NCBI RefSeq assembly: GCF_938030145.1
Contig: NZ_CALHGM010000043.1
Location: 17,326-81,325, forward strand
Reading direction: 5' to 3'
Length of the DNA stretch: 64,000 bases
Source: an uncultured Campylobacter sp.
GTDB lineage: Bacteria; Campylobacterota; Campylobacteria; Campylobacterales; Campylobacteraceae
Shown: positions 60,885-64,000 of the stretch, piece by piece
Layout of the letters: every line of letters begins with the position of its first letter
Numbering within the stretch: position 1 is the first letter of the stretch
Made by a program: the position numbers and the translations under genes
Notes under the pieces: generated by a model
What the model saw: the letters and a program-made list of their open reading frames with translations, nothing else
What the model was told of the DNA's origin: nothing
Databases searched by the model: none

Positions 60885-62048
60885 CTATTTTTTTTGCGCG
60901 AATTTCACGCTTGCATAGAGGTAGCTTGCAAGCCCTAACGCGCCCAGTATCGCGCCTGCCTCGCCTATGTGTTCAAGCCCGAATCTCGTTGCGATCTGAT
61001 GCCCTAAAAGCGCTCCGCCGCCGATGCCTACGTTATAAATCGCCGAGTAGATCGATATCGCGACGTCGGTAGCATCCGGAGCTAGCGCCAAAACCCTAAT
61101 CTGCAAACAAAGCCCGAAGCCGAAAATCCCCACTCCCCAGACGAAAGCTGCAAGCAGCAGCGCTACGTCATTTGCGACAAAAGCTTTTAACGTCAGCACC
61201 GAGGCTAGGATAAAAAGGATCGAGCAGATCAAAAAGGCGTTCGCAAATGAACGGTAAAGCTTTGAAAAAAGCACGCTCGCAGCGATTCCCGAAGCGCCGA
61301 ATGCAAGCAGGACGTAGGTTACGAAGTGATCGCCTGCAGGGTTAAATTTCGCCACGAAGGGCTCGACGTAGCTGTAGGTCGTAAAATGCGCGCCTACGAT
61401 CAAAAGCGTCAGCAGATACAAAGAAAGCAGCATAGGGCGTCTTGCTAGCATCGGCAAGCTCGCAAGAGAGCCCGCGCGGCGGCTTGGCAAAAACGGTAAA
61501 ATTTTCCAAAGAAACAGCGCCTCCGCCGCCGCAAGCGCGCCGATCGCAAAAAACGTAATTCTCCAGCCGAAAAGCTCGCCGACCACGCGCCCCAAAGGAA
61601 GTCCCAAAACCATGGCTAGCGAGGTGCCCAAAGCCAGCATGCCGATGGCCTGAGAGCCTTTGTTTATCGGCGCTAGGCGCACGACGAGCGATGAGGTGAT
61701 CGACCAAAAGATCGCGTGCGAAATCGCGATACCGAGTCGCGCGATTACCAAAACGGCAAAATTCCACGCTACCGCCGCCAAGACGTGGCTTAGCGTAAAT
61801 AGTACGAAAAGTCGCAAAAGCAGCCTCTTGCGCTCGAGCTTTGAGGTTAGCAGCATCAGCGGCAGCGAGAGGATGCTTACCGCCCACGCGTAGATTGTGA
61901 TGATTAGCCCCGTACTCGTAACATCCATGCTAAAATCCGCCGCGATGTCGCTTAACAGCGCCACGGGGATAAATTCCGTCGTGTTAAAAATAAAGGCGGC
62001 AAACGCCAGCGCGATAACTCTCGTGTAAGCGATTTTATGGACGTTCAT
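60885..62048 (-). CDS. sotB: SotB-type major facilitator exporter
   Basis: This 387-residue protein has twelve membrane segments. It follows Escherichia coli SotB closely in ALAFAAFIFNTTEFIPVALL, TIYAWAVSILSLPLMLLTS, AISHAIFWSITSSLVVRLAP, GLPLGRVVGELFGWRITFF and LALAPDATDVAISIYSAIYN. The family exports sugars and other small molecules by proton antiport. The actual substrate is not defined by sequence. It is a single gene convergent with ttdB. Confidence 0.88.
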   Translation of the reverse strand: MNVHKIAYTRVIALAFAAFIFNTTEFIPVALLSDIAADFSMDVTSTGLIITIYAWAVSILSLPLMLLTSKLERKRLLLRLFVLFTLSHVLAAVAWNFAVLVIARLGIAISHAIFWSITSSLVVRLAPINKGSQAIGMLALGTSLAMVLGLPLGRVVGELFGWRITFFAIGALAAAEALFLWKILPFLPSRRAGSLASLPMLARRPMLLSLYLLTLLIVGAHFTTYSYVEPFVAKFNPAGDHFVTYVLLAFGASGIAASVLFSKLYRSFANAFLICSILFILASVLTLKAFVANDVALLLAAFVWGVGIFGFGLCLQIRVLALAPDATDVAISIYSAIYNVGIGGGALLGHQIATRFGLEHIGEAGAILGALGLASYLYASVKFAQKK

Positions 62049-62119
62049 CAGTTTTCCTTTTGGACTTTTTAAATTTGGCTTTAAATTTTGAGTGCTCGCG
62101 GCTTTGCGTATATTCTACT

Positions 62120-62145
62120 CGGAATTTTAAAATTTTAAAATTCCG
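62120..62145. repeat. Perfect 26-base AT-rich palindrome
   Basis: The 26 bases from CGGAATTTT to AAAATTCCG read the same on both strands. It lies 70 bases upstream of the sotB ATG and may be an operator or one of the dispersed AT palindromes of this genome. Confidence 0.8.
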
Positions 62146-62269
62146 CGCCGTGTTTGGTCGCATCCCGCGCTAAATTCCAAACGGAGGATTATAGCTAAAT
62201 TTAACCCATTTCATACGCGAGCCGTTTTCGCGCTCTAAACTTTAAACAAATAAATTACTTTTTAGAAAT

Positions 62270-62275
62270 TATATT
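62270..62275 (+). promoter_or_regulatory. Candidate -10 box (TATATT)
   Basis: TATATT followed by a T-run lies 37 bases before the ATG of the HAL-like gene. Confidence 0.35.
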
Positions 62276-62312
62276 TTTTTAAAATTGCGCAAATTTTATC
62301 AGGGAGGAATTG

Positions 62313-63935
62313 ATGAAAAATTTTACAATTTTATCGATCGCAGCGATGTTGGCGCTAAGCTTGAGCGCTTCGGATATTACGCTTGACGGCAAGGGCGTGA
62401 CGCCGCAAGAGATAGCGCGTATCGCAAACGGCGCCAAGGTCAAGATCGATGATGCCGCGATGCAAAAGGTCAAAAAGGCGCATGAAATTTTACTAAGCGC
62501 CGCTAAAGACGGGCAGAAAATCTACGGGCTTACCGTGGGCGTGGGGCTTAATAAAGACCGAAGCTTCGTCGATGCGAAGGGGAATTTGGACGCGGAGGTG
62601 ATCGAGGCTTCTACGAAATTTAACATCGGGCTCATTCACGCGCACTGCGGCGGCGCCGGTGAGGATATGCCGCTAAAAACGGCTCGCGCGGTGCTTGCGA
62701 CGAGGCTAAACAACATGCTATTTGCGGGCGCGGGCGTGCAGGAGGAGGTGATAAGCTTATACAAAGAATTTTTAAATCAAGACATCATCCCCGTAATGCC
62801 TAGCGTGGGCTCTATGGGCGAAGCGGACATCACGATTTTAGGTCACGTCGGCCTTGCGATGCTCGGAGAGGGCGAGGTGTATTACAAAGGCGAAAAGATG
62901 GCTGCCGCGGAAGCGCTGAAAAAAGCGGGGCTCAAGCCGCTCTCGCCGTTTGGCAAAGATAGTCTTTCGATTTTAAGCTCAAACGCCTACTCTGCGGCGC
63001 TTGCGAGCCTTGCGCTGGAGGATTTGAAACATGCCGATAAGATGTCTAAGCTCGTCTTTGCCCTTAGCCTTGAAGCGCTAAATGGCAACGTCGCTCCGTT
63101 TTCGAGCGAGGCTGCGAGCCTAAGGCCGTTTCCGCAGTTTGAGGCCACCGCAAAGCAGATAAGAGAAATTTTAAAAGACAGCTACCTATGGGATAAGGAC
63201 GATACTAGAGCGCTGCAAGATCCGCTCAGCTACCGCGACGCGTCGTATTTCTTCGCCGCGATGAGCTCGTCTATACAGAGCCTTGAAAGCTTGATGAAAA
63301 TCCAGCTCAACTCCTCCGACGATAATCCAGGAATTTTCATCGGTGAGCAGCCTGCGGGCGTGAAATTTCAAGAAAGCAAGCTCTTTACCAAAGGCGGCGC
63401 GGTCGTGCCTACGTCAAATTTCGAGCCGTTTTTGTGGGTGATAGAATTTGAAAAAGCGTCCATCGTACTCGCGCACAACTCAAAGGCCTCAGCGCTTCGC
63501 ACGATCAAGCTATCGGACGATAATTTCACGCATCTAAGCCGCTTTTTAGGCACCGACAAGACCGTGCATGCGTTCGGCGCGATGCAAAAGCCTTTCGTAG
63601 CGCTTGCGGGCGAGAACGAGTTTTTGGCAAATCCTGCGTCGCTTGATTACGTCCCCGTAGCGGGCAATATCGAAGACGTCGCGACAAATGCGCCTTTCGT
63701 GATGCAGAAATTTTCCAAGCAGATCGAAAATTTCTACTCGATCTTGGGTATGGAGCTCATCCACGCCGCGCAAGCGATCGATCTAAGAATGCAGCAAAAC
63801 CCGAACCTAAAGCTCTCCGCGCAGACCAAAAAGCTCTACGAGCAGTATAGAAAAGTCGTGAAATTTATGGATACCGACCGACCTTTGACGGGCGATTTTA
63901 GAAATTCTGCGAAATTTTTAAAAGAGTATAAGTAG
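62313..63935 (+). CDS. Exported histidine/aromatic amino acid lyase-like protein without canonical MIO triad
   Basis: The product has 540 residues. A Sec signal (1-20, ending ALSLSAS) implies a periplasmic location, unusual for this normally cytoplasmic family. The HAL/PAL fold is recognisable from YGLTVGVG (residues 71-78), the ALNGN region, QDPLSYRD (302-309) and SSDDNPG. The position where HAL has the self-cyclising Ala-Ser-Gly reads Ser167-Met168-Gly169 in VGSMGEADI, so the serine needed to build MIO is missing. The QDPYS tyrosine is Leu305. It may be a divergent lyase or have another function. I chose the ATG at 62313, with GGGAGG upstream, over the TTG at 62310. Confidence 0.8.
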   Translation: MKNFTILSIAAMLALSLSASDITLDGKGVTPQEIARIANGAKVKIDDAAMQKVKKAHEILLSAAKDGQKIYGLTVGVGLNKDRSFVDAKGNLDAEVIEASTKFNIGLIHAHCGGAGEDMPLKTARAVLATRLNNMLFAGAGVQEEVISLYKEFLNQDIIPVMPSVGSMGEADITILGHVGLAMLGEGEVYYKGEKMAAAEALKKAGLKPLSPFGKDSLSILSSNAYSAALASLALEDLKHADKMSKLVFALSLEALNGNVAPFSSEAASLRPFPQFEATAKQIREILKDSYLWDKDDTRALQDPLSYRDASYFFAAMSSSIQSLESLMKIQLNSSDDNPGIFIGEQPAGVKFQESKLFTKGGAVVPTSNFEPFLWVIEFEKASIVLAHNSKASALRTIKLSDDNFTHLSRFLGTDKTVHAFGAMQKPFVALAGENEFLANPASLDYVPVAGNIEDVATNAPFVMQKFSKQIENFYSILGMELIHAAQAIDLRMQQNPNLKLSAQTKKLYEQYRKVVKFMDTDRPLTGDFRNSAKFLKEYK

Positions 63936-63943
63936 AGGAGGCG

Positions 63944-64000
63944 ATGAGAATTGATCTTAGTAGCCCCGCCGATCTGCGCACTCCTGCGCAGATCGGCGGG
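63944..64000 (+). CDS. Possible start of a further gene (cut by window end)
   Basis: An ATG with a strong GAGGAGG site opens a frame to the window end (begins MRIDLSSPADLRTPAQ). The frame runs through a perfect inverted repeat, so it could equally be a chance frame over a terminator of the HAL-like gene. Nothing can be said about function. Confidence 0.35.
   Translation, partial: MRIDLSSPADLRTPAQIGG
63965..64000 (+). terminator. Perfect 15-base hairpin at the window end
   Basis: CCCGCCGATCTGCGC (63965-63979) and GCGCAGATCGGCGGG (63986-64000) pair fully across ACTCCT, 30 bases after the HAL-like stop. The sequence after the stem, which would show a T-run, lies outside the window. Confidence 0.5.

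Noticed and set aside
61342..61887. 181-codon frame inside sotB
   Set aside because: It is out of frame within a clear MFS transporter. No start signal or similarity is seen.

Overview
The window looks like a chromosomal segment of a Campylobacter (Campylobacterota) with fairly high GC for the genus, of the kind seen in oral or gut species. The species assignment is inference. The genus-level call rests on the gene sets. There is a NapC-type plus octaheme HAO-like pair, an mcc sulfite-respiration cluster with its own two-component system, and a Wolinella-type nos cluster in the order Z-B-D-G-C1-C2-H-F. There are also class I two-subunit hydratases, a DcuB carrier and Hcp/Sel1 proteins. No rRNA, tRNA, phage, insertion sequence or CRISPR array was recognised.

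Layout. 0-6 kb: a membrane-protein gene broken by one in-frame TGA, a secreted cysteine-rich protein, a DUF3137 protein and fumarase alpha/beta. 6-8 kb: the HaoCA nitrite/hydroxylamine module. 8-11.5 kb: small orphans, a non-coding stretch of more than 1.2 kb and a Met/His-tailed membrane protein. 11.5-21 kb: a response regulator, a heme-type sensor kinase, mccABCD and a CcsBA heme lyase. 21-26.4 kb: a Sel1 protein, then an overlapping operon of NosL-like proteins with a LolCD/MacB-type ABC module and a CPYC membrane protein. 27-28.5 kb: a DUF364 protein and a serine hydrolase. 29-31.3 kb: an AT-rich island of duplicated small genes. 31.6-36 kb: a DUF4139 protein and a FecCD/FepC importer whose binding-protein gene has decayed. 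36.5-39.2 kb: a CO dehydrogenase (CooS) with an unusual His-rich N-terminal extension. 39.4-51.5 kb: the nos cluster on the minus strand. 51.7-60.6 kb: dcuB, the lactate-racemase set larA-C-E-B, a DUF2809/ankyrin gene and the L-tartrate dehydratase genes ttdAB. 60.9-64 kb: a SotB-type exporter and an exported HAL-like protein that lacks the usual MIO triad.

The genes describe an anaerobic respirer that can use sulfite, N2O, nitrite/hydroxylamine and probably C4-dicarboxylates. Much of the content serves metal supply. Copper is needed by NosZ and MccA, and four NosL-family proteins, two ABC modules and two Met/His tails are present. Nickel is needed by CooS and LarA. A second theme is low-complexity DNA. 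AATTC/AATTT motifs and the palindrome AAATTTTAAAATTT crowd the intergenic DNA. Related sequence also appears in frame in the disordered linkers of unrelated proteins (CooS, NosG, NosC1, NosL, LarC, the propeller protein and the first gene), where it encodes Asn-Ser/Glu-Phe-rich insertions.
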